DNA from: Blastobasis lacticolella
Taxonomy: Eukaryota; Arthropoda; Insecta; Lepidoptera; Blastobasidae
Direction: 5' to 3'
DNA: 64,000 nt
Assembly (NCBI GenBank): GCA_905147135.1
Contig: LR990061.1
Span: forward strand, 4,936,026 to 5,000,025
A program made the position numbers and the translations under genes. Below, piece by piece: positions 53,540 through 64,000 of this stretch (the stretch's first letter is position 1; each line of letters opens with the position of its first letter). The notes under the pieces were generated by a model that had not been told where the DNA came from, did not search any database, and saw only the letters and a list, made by a program, of their open reading frames with translations.

Positions 53540-53645
53540 GTCCGCAACGCGTGGTTGATGCCCCTGGTATTGCAAACGTCCAAAGGCTGCGGTAACTGCT
53601 TACCATCAGGCAGGCCGCAAGCTTGTTTGCCACCTTAGGGGTATA
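53540..53645 (+). repeat. Moth interspersed repeat, short copy
   Basis: GCAACGCGTGGTTGATGCCC, TGCGGTAACTGCTTACCATC and AGGCAGGCCGCAAGCTTG are the family core also seen at 49.44 kb. Confidence 0.65.
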
Positions 53646-54031
53646 CACGGCTATAACAAGTATGTCCGCGACACAGCTCGCGCCGCGAGAGAGCGTTTGT
53701 TTCCTGCTCTCAATACTAAGATGAAAGAGACAGCAGTATCTTTGTCGCGCGTTTTCTAGCTTATCGCGCGCGAGAGCAACTCGTGCTTTCCTGCGCGCGC
53801 AATGTTTCTTGATAGTTTGTAAGTAAACAATTTAATATGTCGATTCGAGCGCGAATAGTAAGTTGATATTTAAAGTTTTCTCTTTCTTTAGATATTGCGT
53901 AAAATAGAAGTAAATAAATAGTTAATGTACATTAATTAATAATCATTAGTTGCTATACCTGTGTAAATATTAAGTAGGTACACATTATCCCATTTTTGTG
54001 ACTTAGTTAATCTTTGGTGAAATTTATAAAT

Positions 54032-54193
54032 ATGGCGACTAATAGAAAATCTAGCGCCTTTTGGAGTCGCTTCGAAGAAATTGTGCCTAACAAACAGGCG
54101 AAATTTTGCTACTGCTTCCGTGTATTGGCTATTTCAACAAATTCAATTGGAACCTTAGGCCGACACATGAAATTCATCCATCCAACCATTTAA
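54032..54193 (+). pseudogene. BED-type zinc-finger fragment (hAT transposase N-terminus)
   Basis: A 53-codon frame begins MATNRKSSAFWSRFEEIVPN, then KFCYCFRVL and LGRHMKFIHP. The order Trp, paired Cys, Leu, His-x4-His is that of BED fingers at the N-terminus of hAT transposases. The Cys pair is spaced C-x-C rather than C-x2-C, so the finger may be damaged. A stop follows at once and no DDE domain is nearby, so it is a remnant or an exon. Confidence 0.55.
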
Positions 54194-54372
54194 ATAAACA
54201 ACACCAGACAACCTTCTTTTCCTGTCCCCGAAATACAGAACCAGACGGATTTACCTAGAGCCGGTTCCCTCAACATCCTCTTCTCGAAGTATTCAACCTC
54301 TTCCCACCAACGAACCAACACCAATAAGAGTGCCAAACAGGCCATCACTGCACCCAGCTCCTTCCGTGTCAT
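54190..54372 (-). CDS. Hypothetical small membrane-anchored frame
   Basis: From ATG 54,372 the frame encodes KELGAVMACLALLLVLVRWW, one hydrophobic segment near the N-terminus, then a charged stretch. A possible splice donor (GGTAAATCC) occurs near 54,258. No family recognised, and it may be a chance frame. Confidence 0.25.
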   Translation of the reverse strand: MTRKELGAVMACLALLLVLVRWWEEVEYFEKRMLREPALGKSVWFCISGTGKEGCLVLFI

Positions 54373-54704
54373 ATCAAAAACTATGCAATAAGTAAGTACG
54401 AGCGCGCAGGGGCGGTAGGGCACTCAGGTGATGCGTGATATTTAGTGTCATGGTGTGATGTAATATTATTCGGTACTTCTTTTGCTTTAAGAAATACTGT
54501 AGCGCAAGCTTACACACAACAACAAGAAAGAACAAGTTGACTAAATTGAAAGGCATGTTTTTTATCCTCGCAAAACCGCAATTCTATACCATTTGGGGGT
54601 AGATTACTAGGTACATTGCAAGATAAAAATGAGCTTACTTTATGAACTACACACTGTGTTTCACATCTCAACATAATATTTCACGTAAACATGATTGAAC
54701 TTAC

Positions 54705-54960
54705 CTTTGTTTTTCCTTTGCCCGTTCTAGGTATTTCAATCCACATCTCCTTCACACCCTCTAACACCATGTTGCAATGCCGGTCGAAAGCTTTCACATG
54801 GGCAAGCAACTTCTTATTGTTTCTGCAGTTGATGAGGACTAGGTCATTGGTTTTAACTGATTGTGTTAGTATCGAGAAAGGACCAGTCCTAAATTCTTCT
54901 TCCTCGGTCTTCGGGAGCTTCTCCGAAGTCATCTCCGAGCTTGGCTGGGATGTGCCGGCC
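54705..54960 (-). CDS. SNRPD2: Small nuclear ribonucleoprotein Sm D2, internal exon
   Basis: The minus strand, bounded by an acceptor (TTGTTATAG, 54,961) and a donor (GTAAGTTCA, 54,704), encodes most of the Sm fold: [61 protein letters not shown] and [10 protein letters not shown]. SmD2 is a core protein of the spliceosomal snRNP ring. The last part of the protein (ISKMFLRGDSV region) and the first codons are not found nearby and must lie in other exons. Several normally invariant positions differ (for example LAHVKAF for [15 protein letters not shown] for FNTGPLSV), which suggests a diverged paralogue or a relaxed copy. Confidence 0.85.
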
Positions 54961-55728
54961 CTATAACAATTTTTTTGTGGTAATGAGCAAATAAATCATG
55001 TAAATTGTTTATAAATATCTACCTATAGTGGGTGGAATATTTACATTTTGATTAGTTTTCACACGTGAATATAAGTAATTTTAATTATTTCGAGAGAACG
55101 CACGCAGCAAACGAACGGAAAGGAAGCCGCAAAAATGACAGTTGTTTCCACTAACTATGAACTAACTATACTATTATCGTTAGCTAGGATCAAGAAATCA
55201 AGAATCAAATGGATAAGCAAAGCGCGTATACCCGAAAGGGACAGACTCAAAGTGCCAGTGTTGCAACCTCTACAAAAATTTATCACCAAAATGTTTGAAA
55301 AATCCTTTATCATGTAATAGGCTAGATATGAGATAGTACGTATCAGACGTACATCTTGCGAATATATTCACTAGGGAGCGCGTTATAACGCATCAATCAA
55401 TGATAAAAGAAAGTCTTTGCAATTTTACTAGACTATCAAAATTAGTTCCATTTTCAGCCACGCTCAGTTACCTTTGCGCACTCTATACTTCGGCTTTGAA
55501 TGAAAACAGACATGAGTACAAAGCGTTTAGTCGTACGATGACAGTGTTTAGAACAGAGAACAAAAGATATCATTCATTTTGGACCAAAATGTGTCGGCCA
55601 GAAATAACTATTTTAATTTTCAGATAGAGTATACAATTCCTAACATTTTATACTATGGCGTCAAACCTGTAGGTAGGAAACATGTAGGAACCAACACCAC
55701 TATGTACAGGCGCGGGTCCAAGATTTAG

Positions 55729-56760
55729 TTTAAGGGGGTGGGGGGGGGGGGGGGGGGGGGGGCAAAAGTCAATATTACAGGTATCTTCTAATTATAGGTA
55801 TTCTCTACACAATGAGCGAGCATCCAGAGTAAAAAAAATCCCTTTTTAGTGGGGTAAACAATAAAAGAATAAACGAGCGGAGCGAGCTCAGAAATTTTAG
55901 TAGGTTTTTGAAACCTGGGGGAGAATAACGAATGTGTGAGCGAGCGGAGCGAGCTCGAAATTTTTGACATTTTGGGTCTGAAAAGCTGCGGTGATCAATG
56001 AATGAGCGACCGAAGCGAGTGCAAAATTTGAGGTCTTAAAGTTAGTGTGAATTGATTGAATGAGCGAGCGGAATGAGCTTGTAATTTGTGATATTTTGGG
56101 TTTTAAAAGCTTGAGGTGATCATTAAATTAATGAGCTCTCTATTTTAGATATTTTTGGTCTTAACAGCAATGTCTTAACAGCAATGGGTGATCCTTACAA
56201 TAGTAATTTAAGGAAATCAATGAATGAGTAACCGCAACGAGCTTCATAAAAAAAGTATCTGAAACCTATGAATGAGCGAGTGAACGATCACGAAATTTTT
56301 GACATTTTGGATGGAAATTTTAAATATTTTGGGTTTTAACAGAATAAGCGACCGCAGCGAGCTTCGTGAAAGGTAAGAAAAGTAACCGAAACCTATGAAT
56401 GAGCGAGCGAAGCGAGCTCGATATTTTTGATATTTTGGATCTTAAAAGTTGGACTGAGCAATACATTAGTGAGCGAGCGGAGCGAGCTCGGAATTTTTGT
56501 CATTTTGGCTTAGGTGCTGTGATTATGAGTGATGCTCGTAGTAAAAGACAATGAAAGAAATTAAAATTATTGAATTTGAAATCGGAACGTGCACGAAACT
56601 TTTAATATTATGGTACTTAATCACCCTATGATTGTTAAAATGAATATTTGAGAAATTTAGGTTTTAAAATATTGGTGAATAGTATGACAAAACTGAAATC
56701 AATAAATGAGCATGCGACGCGAGCTCCGAGTCCATATATAAAATTAATACCCCACAGCTA
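55729..56760 (+). repeat. Tandem repeat array A with GAGCGAGCGGAGCGAGCTCG core
   Basis: About ten imperfect units of roughly 75-110 bp: ATGAGCGAGCGGAGCGAGCT, then CGAAATTTTTGACATTTTGG, then GGTCTTAAAAGCTGGGGTGA. The array is headed by a G-rich start (GGGGTG plus a G run) and AAAAATCCCTTTTTAGTGGGG. Similar arrays are at 58.65 and 63.48 kb. Confidence 0.85.
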
Positions 56761-56849
56761 AGGTAATTTATCAGTACCACAGCTGGTATCCCTGAAACAC
56801 TTGTAACCTAGACAAATGCAAAGTATCATAAAAGCCGGACTGAACTTAC

Positions 56850-57873
56850 TTAACTTCTTTCCAATTTAGTCGAATGGAGGACTATGATGTAAGGACTTAG
56901 CAAAGAGCACTGGTGAACACCTACAGTAATCGGGAAGGGATAAGTATGACCTACGATGGTTTTGACTACAGCTCCAGTATTGGCATACATGTCCTGTATA
57001 ATGCAAATGTACGCCTCGAGCACAGACTTTGCTCTCAGAGCCCACCAAATTATCTCCCGGGGGACAATGTCGAAAGCCCTCTGCAGGTCGAGAAATGCGT
57101 AATGCAACGGTTGATTCCTACTGCAATGGGATTCCTGGAGGACCCTGAGAGCAAAGATTGGATCCATGGTGGCTAATAGCTTTTCCGTTCTTCATACGTA
57201 CCAGATACCTCTCCACCTCATCAGGGGTAATCGGGTTTATCATGCCAAGGCTTGCAGGAAGCTGTGGTGGTCGCACGTAGTTGTTGGTCGCGTTAGACAG
57301 TTCCTTGAAATGACAGCACCACCGGTCTTTAATAGAGTTTGCGCTTGTGAGCAAAACGCTGTCTGTACCTTTTATGGCAACACACTTTGTCACATCCAGA
57401 CTGGCTCGACTCCGCGATTTTGCCAGCTTGTAGACGAGCTTGTGCCCCTACACAGAATCCAACGCATCGTAGAGTGGAGCTAGCTGGGCCGACCGCGCTT
57501 TTGCCACCGCCATTTTATATCGCCGCTTTGCTCCCAAGTACACTTCCTTATCCGATAGTGAATTACTGTGCTGCCATTTCTTGAAACATGCTTTTTTGTC
57601 CCTAACTACTTCGTGCACCTCACTATTCCACCATCCCGTATCCTTGTCAATTCGTCGGCCGCCCTTCGACGTGCCGAGTACTGTTCGTCCGAGTTTGAGG
57701 ATGGATTTCTGGTAATGACACCAGAGCTCATTAGAGGTTTCGCCCTTTGCGCTCAAATCGAGGCCTTCGGCTGCCTCCATGAACTCATGGTTCTTGCCGC
57801 TCAGAGTCCACCACTTAATAGACAGCACGCAGCGTTCTGCCGTAGGCCGTCTACTAATTACCCGGACGTCCAT
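56850..57873 (-). pseudogene. RTE-type LINE fragment (endonuclease end and RT), broken
   Basis: Minus-strand frames 57,873-57,448, 57,393-57,118 and 57,167-56,850 follow in order. They contain WWNSEVHEVVRDKKACFKKW (the linker typical of RTE endonuclease-RT proteins), MKNGKAISHHGSNLCS and YAFLDLQRAFDIVPREIIWW. The RT is cut before the catalytic YADD box. Frameshifts break it near 57,440 and 57,140. It lies between repeat arrays A and B. Confidence 0.78.
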
Positions 57874-57889
57874 GACAAGGATTCATAAG

Positions 57890-58640
57890 GGTGTTCATAT
57901 TTTCACTGGGCTTTTATGTTTTTTTTTTGTTAGAGAACTCGCGTGGCATGATAAATCGTAGGAAAATATTGTAATAATTACCATTTTCTAATTTAAGTTT
58001 TATTTTTCATGGGAAGATGGCCGATGTTGAAGATCAATCAAGCACTGGAGTGCGCATTAAATGACCATTTAGAATGTATCTATTATTATTTTTGGTGCGA
58101 TTATATTTGTTTGTATTATTTTCTGATAATTTTGTATAATAAAATAATAATAAATCTACATTTATGAATTTTTACCTGAGTACTTATTTCAAAATTTATC
58201 ATCACTTCTCGTTTTCAAGACTCAAAGATTAAATAAAATTGTTATGGCGTACAATTTTTTTTATGTACGTAGTGAGGCAAACGCAATTGCCGTAACACAC
58301 ATTTTTTAATTAAAATGTAACATCGTGTACACCTGTGCAAAATGCACAATTAGTACCTCTGTCTCCCAGCGACGCATTAGTAGGTCTTGGGAAATAGGGT
58401 CAAATTGGTGCCGGAGGTACTGGGATCTGCATTGGCGTATCTAGTGCTATTTTCCAGGAGGGGCCAGCCCCTGAGGTGGCCGATGAAGCCGAGTCGATTG
58501 CCAATGTACAGTCAGTGACCACGAATCAGCACATTTAAAGCCACCCAAGCGGATCCAGTTTTTGAGTTAGGCGTTAGTTTTCAGTTGTCACATGACATAG
58601 TCAAGCTCTGTAATTCTTTTTGTATTTTTGATATGTTGAT
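57890..58640. other. AT-rich stretch, nothing recognised
   Basis: No gene or clear repeat. GGAGGGGCCAGCCCCTGAGG at about 58,457 is a short palindrome-like stretch near the start of array B. Confidence 0.35.
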
Positions 58641-58649
58641 TTTTACAGG

Positions 58650-59560
58650 ATTTGGTTAAAGGGGGGCAAAAGTAAAGGTCATCATAAGAAAGCGCCCCGA
58701 GTTAAAAAAAAATGCCTTTTTGGTGGGGTGTTAAATAAATGAATAAGCGAGCGGAGCAAGCTCGGAAATTTTGGGTTTTAAAACCTAGAGGACAACAACG
58801 AATGTATTAGCGACCGGAGTGAACTAGAAATGTTTGTCATTTTGGGTCTTAAAAGCTGGGGTGATCAATGAATGAGCCACCGGAGCGAACTCTACAGTTT
58901 TGACGTTTCAGTTCTTAAACGCTGGGGTGATAAATGAAAGATTGAGCGAGTGGAGTTACATTTGTGACATTATGAGTTATAAAATCCTGAAGTGATTGCG
59001 AGCTCGCTCCCTCGCTCATTCATTCAATATGAATGAGCGAGGGAGCGAGCTCGCAATTTTAGACATTTTGTCTTAACAGCAATGGGTGATCCTCACAATA
59101 GTAATTTAAAGAAAACAATTACCACAACGAGCTAAGACAAGTACCTACCTGAAACTTACGAATAAGAAAAATCGAAATTTTTACATTTTCGGTCGAAAAG
59201 TTGGTGCGATAAATGAATGAATAAGCGAGCGGAGCGAGCTCGAAATTTTTTGATTTTTAGCTTCTGTGATGATGTGTGATGCTGATCGTAATAAAAGTTC
59301 CTAATATAAATTATGGAATGAGCAATCGGAGCGCACACGAAATTTAACATTATGGTTTTTATAAGCTGGGGTGATTGTTAAATGAATATTTGAGCGAGGG
59401 TAGCGATTTGTAAATAGTATAAAAAAACTGTAGCAAATAAATAAGCTAGGGATGCGAGCTCGAAATTTTTGACATTTCTGTTCTAAAAAGCTGGAGTGAT
59501 TGATAAAAGTAATAAAATAATTGAGCGAGCACAGCGAGCTTGGAATTTCTGGCCTTTTGG
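58650..59560 (+). repeat. Tandem repeat array B with GAGCGAGCGGAGCGAGC core
   Basis: The same unit family and the same head as array A (GGGGGGCAAAAGTAAAGGTC, ATGCCTTTTTGGTGGGGTG), with about nine diverged units. A perfect 29-bp palindrome occurs inside at 58,995-59,057. Confidence 0.85.
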
Positions 59561-60089
59561 TACCGCTCTAGTTACGCTACTGACGGCGAGTCTCAAACAG
59601 GGCAAATACTGTTGAAGGCAGCATACGACTTTTTACCGTTCGCTGCGGAGCTCGTGCTCGAATCAGTCTTTAAAAACTGTATCAGGAGTTGGGGCGCGCG
59701 TCGGTTGAGGCGTAGGGTCCCAAGATCTGGACACGTTTCGGGTCACCAAAGATCACTCGGCGTCCATCGGGGAAACATTTGACTATATTATACACTGGTG
59801 GACTGAAAATTTTTCATTGTAATTTAATTTAATTGTAATGAAATGTGGTTGTCATTTGAAATGGCTAAGTGTCCTTCTTTCAGAATTCGACGTTTTGTTT
59901 ATAAAATGAAATACAAGCATAGAAATAAAGTCATTGGATACAAGATAAAAAAAAGAGCAATAGTTAGGTACCAACCTAGAGTCGAGGTTTTAGTCCACCA
60001 CTGTACAATATATACCTACACTCCTTTGCTTAGAAAATTGTTGTGGATTCCTCGGTTGTATTTCATTGAAATTATGTTTGGGTGAATAT

Positions 60090-60530
60090 TATTATTTTAT
60101 TTTTATTTAACATTTTATTGCACACAGTAAAATACATAGAGAAACATCATACATATAGACGACACAACAGGCACTACTTATTTCTAAAAGAAATTTCTTC
60201 CAGCAGGCCTACAGAAGAGAGATGAGATAAGTAAAGCAGATCGACGTGCGCGATATAGAATACATACTAAAATACTTAAACATACTTATCTTCTCAAATA
60301 AAATATAATAAATATAATATAAATTTATAATAATAATACAATACTATACATACATATCTATGTACAACTAGACAGAGATAGATAATGGTCCTTGACACGT
60401 TTTTTAAAAGTCTGTAGTGACGGCGGTTATGTGTCCAGCCCAGAATTTCGTATTGGTACATCCTGGGGTGGGCACGCCCCAAAATTAATCTGCGCCGGCG
60501 TCATTGTCGGCGTTGTTGTCTAGCCTGTAA
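60090..60530 (-). repeat. Possible 3' end of a non-LTR element
   Basis: On the minus strand GTGCAATAAAATGTTAAATA carries a polyadenylation-type signal followed by an AT-rich tail. The remainder shows no coding frame. Assignment is weak. Confidence 0.3.
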
Positions 60531-60785
60531 TCTTATGAATTCATTTTATTCATTCGCTGAATAAATTCACACATTCCCTCAATTATTCCTAACCCTTTGG
60601 TCAATGCTACACACACGATATTTATCGTGATACGTATCGTCGATACGGATCGTGGATTTATGTTTTTCTAGAAATCCTGTGATCCGTATCACGATCCGTG
60701 GATGTGCGTGACTATGTGCGTGTAGTATCCCCTTTTGAAATGTTTCTCGATACGCCATATTTGTTTACTACGGTCTTACGCCAAG

Positions 60786-61186
60786 CAGCGTTGCCAGATC
60801 GTACCTTTTGGTACGATTTACGTACTATTTGGCCAACTATCGCACGTTTGGCGTACTTTGCTCCACATTGTACTATTTACTACGTTTTTACAAAATGCTA
60901 AGTTTAGCTGAGGGGGATGGTCGCTTCGCCTTTCCTGTCCGCAAGATACAGTAAAATAATAAAAGGAAGAGTTGATTTTGACGTGTTTTTGCTCACTGGC
61001 ACCACCGGCGAGGGTCTTTTCTTATCAAAATAACGCCGTTTTATTGACTACAATTCAACTAAAGACGGATCTAGACGCCCCCAAGGCCGATAAAATAGAA
61101 GAAAAGGTAAACCGTACCTTTTTAGCCATTTTCGTACTATTTTAAGAGCGTACGTACATTTTTGAAAACTACTGCTGGTAGCACTG
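60786..61186. mobile_element. hAT-type MITE, copy 1 (401 bp)
   Basis: It starts CAGCGTTGCCAG and ends CTGGTAGCACTG, giving imperfect inverted ends. The flanks ACGCCAAG and ATGCCAAG match at 7 of 8 positions, an 8-bp target duplication with one change. A second copy in the same orientation is at 62,266-62,675. Confidence 0.85.
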
Positions 61187-61200
61187 ATGCCAAGTAAGAA

Positions 61201-62214
61201 CAGGCTTGCCAGATTGGGGGTTTATTTCGCAATTTTGGGGAAAAAATTGACTCTTGGGGAAAAACTCTTGGGGAGACAGAATCTTTGGGGAAACTTTTGG
61301 GGAAAAAAGATCTAGAGAAAATAGTTTAACTTATAGTATAACTTACATTTACAAATGACGATGAAATGAAATCTATGAATCTTAAAGACAAGTTCTAAAA
61401 AACTTGATTCCAGTGCCATAAAACCCTTGAATAAATAAGTCTGTTTACCATTTGACGGCGCATCGAGTTATTGGTCGTGATAAGATGTCTATCGGTTAGA
61501 TACTCTTTAGCTGGTCCTTGTTTGTTTGTTTTGTCGGTGGTTAGTTAACAATGGCACCGCGCGCACGCATTGTTGTGCGCTGTGATGTTCTTGTTTTGAT
61601 TAACACTAGAAATCAAGCACCCACAAGGAATTGCTATATAAGTCACGAATACCAATGCCATGGCCTTTAAACTAACGACGTTGTAGGTTTGTGTCGTGGT
61701 GGACCGCGGGCCCTCATGCGCCGCGCTGGAAAAGTCGGCCCTGATGTTAAAATGGTGATGATAGATCCAATTATAATGATGTCGGCTATATAGACTCTAG
61801 GGCGCCGATACATTTAAACTAGTGATGGGACTGGAATCGAAAATTAATACTCGACTCATCCAGCAAAAATTCGAATCACGATTCGACCTAACCCTTGATT
61901 CGAATTGATATATGACTCTAATCGACATGATAATTTAAATCAATATGAATAGACAAAAATAAATAAAAATACGTGAACCTTCTGCCAAAATGATAAAACG
62001 GTTCAATAGCGAAAACGTCTACTCAACCAAAGACTAACACATTTAAATGTTAAATTTAAGTAACTTTCCTTTATTAAAAAAAGAACGAAGAAGTAATGTG
62101 TTTATTATGTAAATATTTAATCAAGTTTGGGGTTTTCTTCCGAATAAAGTATCATTTTGGGGAAAAATAATTATGCATCTGGGGAAATATGAGAAAACAC
62201 ATCTGGCAACCCTG
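61201..62214. mobile_element. hAT-type non-autonomous element (1,014 bp)
   Basis: It starts CAGGCTTGCCAGAT and ends ATCTGGCAACCCTG, with perfect 8-bp flanks AGTAAGAA (61,193-61,200 and 62,215-62,222). TTTTGGGGAAAAA words recur near both ends. A 55-bp piece of the CR1/L2-like LINE 3' region (61,683-61,738) is embedded in it. Confidence 0.85.
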
Positions 62215-62265
62215 AGTAAGAAAAAAATCCGTTATAAAGCTGGCAACTCGAATTAATTCAGGGAA

Positions 62266-62675
62266 CAGCGTTGCCAGATCGTAACTTTTGGTACGATTTA
62301 CGTACGATGGCCGACTGTCGTACCTTTGGCGTACTTTGCTCCACATCGTACTATTTAGTACGTTTTTACAAATTGCTAAATTTTGCTGACGGGGTAATCA
62401 ATTTGCCTTTATTGTCCGCAAAATACCGTAAAATAATGGAAGGAAGGGATGATTTTGACGTGTTTTTGCTCACTGGCACCACCGGCGAGTAAATAAGGTC
62501 TTGTCTTGTATATATAACGCCGTTTTATTGTTTCTATAATTCAACTTACGACTGATCTAGACCCCCCCAAAGGCCGATAAAATAGAAGAGTAGGTCAACC
62601 GTACCTTTCTAGCCATTTTCGTACTATTTTAGGAGCCCGGACGTCCTTTTTTGGAAACTAATGCTGGTAACACTG
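62266..62675. mobile_element. hAT-type MITE, copy 2 (410 bp)
   Basis: The same family as 60,786-61,186: it starts CAGCGTTGCCAG and ends CTGGTAACACTG. It is flanked by a perfect 8-bp duplication TCAGGGAA (62,258-62,265 and 62,676-62,683). Confidence 0.92.
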
Positions 62676-62683
62676 TCAGGGAA

Positions 62684-63470
62684 TTTACTTTACATTTTAA
62701 GATTCTAAACAGATAACGATCATTTCATTCGTTCTGTTTTCTTTGAAGTTAAAACAATTAGTGGATTAAATTATTCAACAAATTAACTAACCAGGTAAGT
62801 GATTATTCTATTATTATGAGTATTTATAGAAATATAATGTATGTAAGTAAGGTACCTACAGGTAATTTGAAATATTTCTAGAACATTAATTCAAGTTCAA
62901 CTCTTTTAATCATCACGATAGGTAGTATATAAAAAGATAAACGGAAAATGAACTAATAATTCACAGTAAGTTCTATATTCAATTTTAAAGACACGAGATA
63001 AAACTTGTATAGTGGGGTACTTTTTACCCGCCATTCTCTTCATATCAATATATCGTAGGATTCAGTTTGGTAGGTACTAACCAACTGCTAGTATGAAAAG
63101 ATAATCCAGATGTGTGCTACTAGGTGGTCCAGATATATTTATTTTTGGTTCAGATATACAGATAAAAGGTTACACAGGCCTGTGTAATCTTTTCTTTGTT
63201 CGAGCTCACAAGTCTATCAACTTGCTAGATATCAGATTAGTGGTAGTTGCCACAGGACTGTTTGGGAAGTGATGCTGTTACTATGCTAAGAGCAGGGTTG
63301 GCCATAGTGGTTGCAAGATTCCGGGTGGCATACTTCTTTGTGAGGCCTTTGTCCTATGAATTGAAAGTAATAACCATTTCTCAATCCACTAATTTATTTT
63401 ACAAGTAGGTACCATTATCGAAATGCAAGTAGATGTATGCAAGTTCATAAGTACATATCAGTCTAACATG
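62684..63470. other. Non-coding stretch
   Basis: No gene recognised. A perfect 18-bp palindrome TTACACAGGCCTGTGTAA lies at 63,171-63,188. Confidence 0.35.
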
Positions 63471-63474
63471 ATTC

Positions 63475-64000
63475 TATGAATGTGTGAGTACAGCGAGTTA
63501 AAAATTTTTGGTATTTGTGTGCTTGAGTGATGGAAAAAATGAATGTTTTTTTGAGTTGCCCCCTTTGGTATCCTGTAACCAAAATCTTAAAGTAGATGGT
63601 TTCACATACATGATGAAAAGAAATGTGATAACTGTGTACTAAATTATTGAAATTTTTTGTGTTGATTTCCTTAAAAGCAGGTGTGATCTAACTTATACGA
63701 AATCAATAAATGAGTGAGCACATCAAGCTCTAAATGTTTGGTATTTATTTCAAAACTGGCGTGATTTAACAACGTTTTTCTACTCAGATGGTTGTGGAAG
63801 GCCCCTGCTCGTCACCCACTAAGGCCACCATTGCTAAGGAGTAATTTGTTTTTGAGGATAGCCTAGTTGAATGAGCCTTGTTCTTACATTGATATTAGTT
63901 ACAGATCCTCTCTATCTGTAAAATAATGTCTGATAGTCATCATGTTAAAATTTAATTATAAATCAATTGCAGCGAGCTGTGCAACTTTCTTGGTACAGAT
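63475..64000 (+). repeat. Diverged repeat array C, running off the window
   Basis: GAATGTGTGAGTACAGCGAG, AAATTTTTGGTATTTGTGTG, AAATGAGTGAGCACATCAAG and TTGCAGCGAGCTGTG repeat at about 100-250 bp intervals. They resemble degraded units of arrays A and B. Confidence 0.55.

Overview
The window looks like a repeat-rich lepidopteran (moth or butterfly) chromosome. The evidence is the set of repeat families: copies of the moth-typical repeat with the 'GGCGG-TAACCGCTTACCATCAGG' type core (49.44, 53.55 and 16.1 kb), tRNA-derived SINEs, CR1/Jockey/RTE non-LTR elements, piggyBac, Harbinger and hAT elements, and an arthropod SmD2 exon. Introns, TATA boxes and poly(A)/microsatellite tails show it is eukaryotic nuclear DNA. 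Most of the window is mobile DNA; the only clear conserved host gene piece is an SmD2 (snRNP) exon at 54.7 kb.

Layout. 0-5 kb: a Ty3/gypsy retrotransposon on the minus strand (gag, protease, RT-RNase H running off the left edge), with a SINE inserted between protease and RT. 7.55-46.2 kb: a nested stack. The outer layer is a minus-strand piggyBac transposase cut into three pieces (7.6-7.9, 12.3-12.9 and 46.0-46.2 kb). A CR1-like LINE (7.94-12.3 kb) sits in one break. A second Ty3/gypsy element sits in the other break, flanked by a 4-bp CAAT duplication. That gypsy element is itself split three times: by a Harbinger transposon (13.75-17.82 kb) in its integrase, by a 5'-truncated Jockey LINE (21.63-24.07 kb) in its 5' LTR, and by a 21.5-kb block (24,394-45,864) also in its 5' LTR. 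Removing the Jockey copy and the block restores a 5' LTR of 506 bp, the same length as the 3' LTR at 12,886-13,391.

The 21.5-kb block is the most interesting part. It has a 3-bp TTC overlap and imperfect inverted repeats near its ends. It carries several small, mostly spliced genes unlike anything around it: a signal-peptide protein with a six-cysteine cystine-knot motif, a decayed second copy of it, a 67-aa secreted peptide, a short ankyrin (IkB-like, vankyrin-type) protein, and several small unrecognised proteins. Ank genes plus cys-motif genes is the combination known from polydnaviruses of parasitoid wasps. The working interpretation is an old germline integration of a polydnavirus DNA circle into the caterpillar genome, later enlarged by a 5.5-kb LTR element and a 4.1-kb TA-flanked terminal-inverted-repeat element. 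Without those two it is about 11.9 kb, a normal circle size. This is inference and needs a homology search.

46.2-64 kb: a decayed CR1/L2-like LINE (46.2-49.3 kb), fragments of other LINEs, MITEs and foldback elements, a hAT element with perfect 8-bp target duplications (51.6-52.5 kb), a BED-finger remnant, the SmD2 exon, three arrays of a repeat containing the GAGCGAGCGGAGCGAGCTCG core that flank an RTE fragment, and three hAT-type non-autonomous elements near 61-62.7 kb. Almost all coding sequence outside the 21.5-kb block belongs to transposable elements, and most of it is broken.
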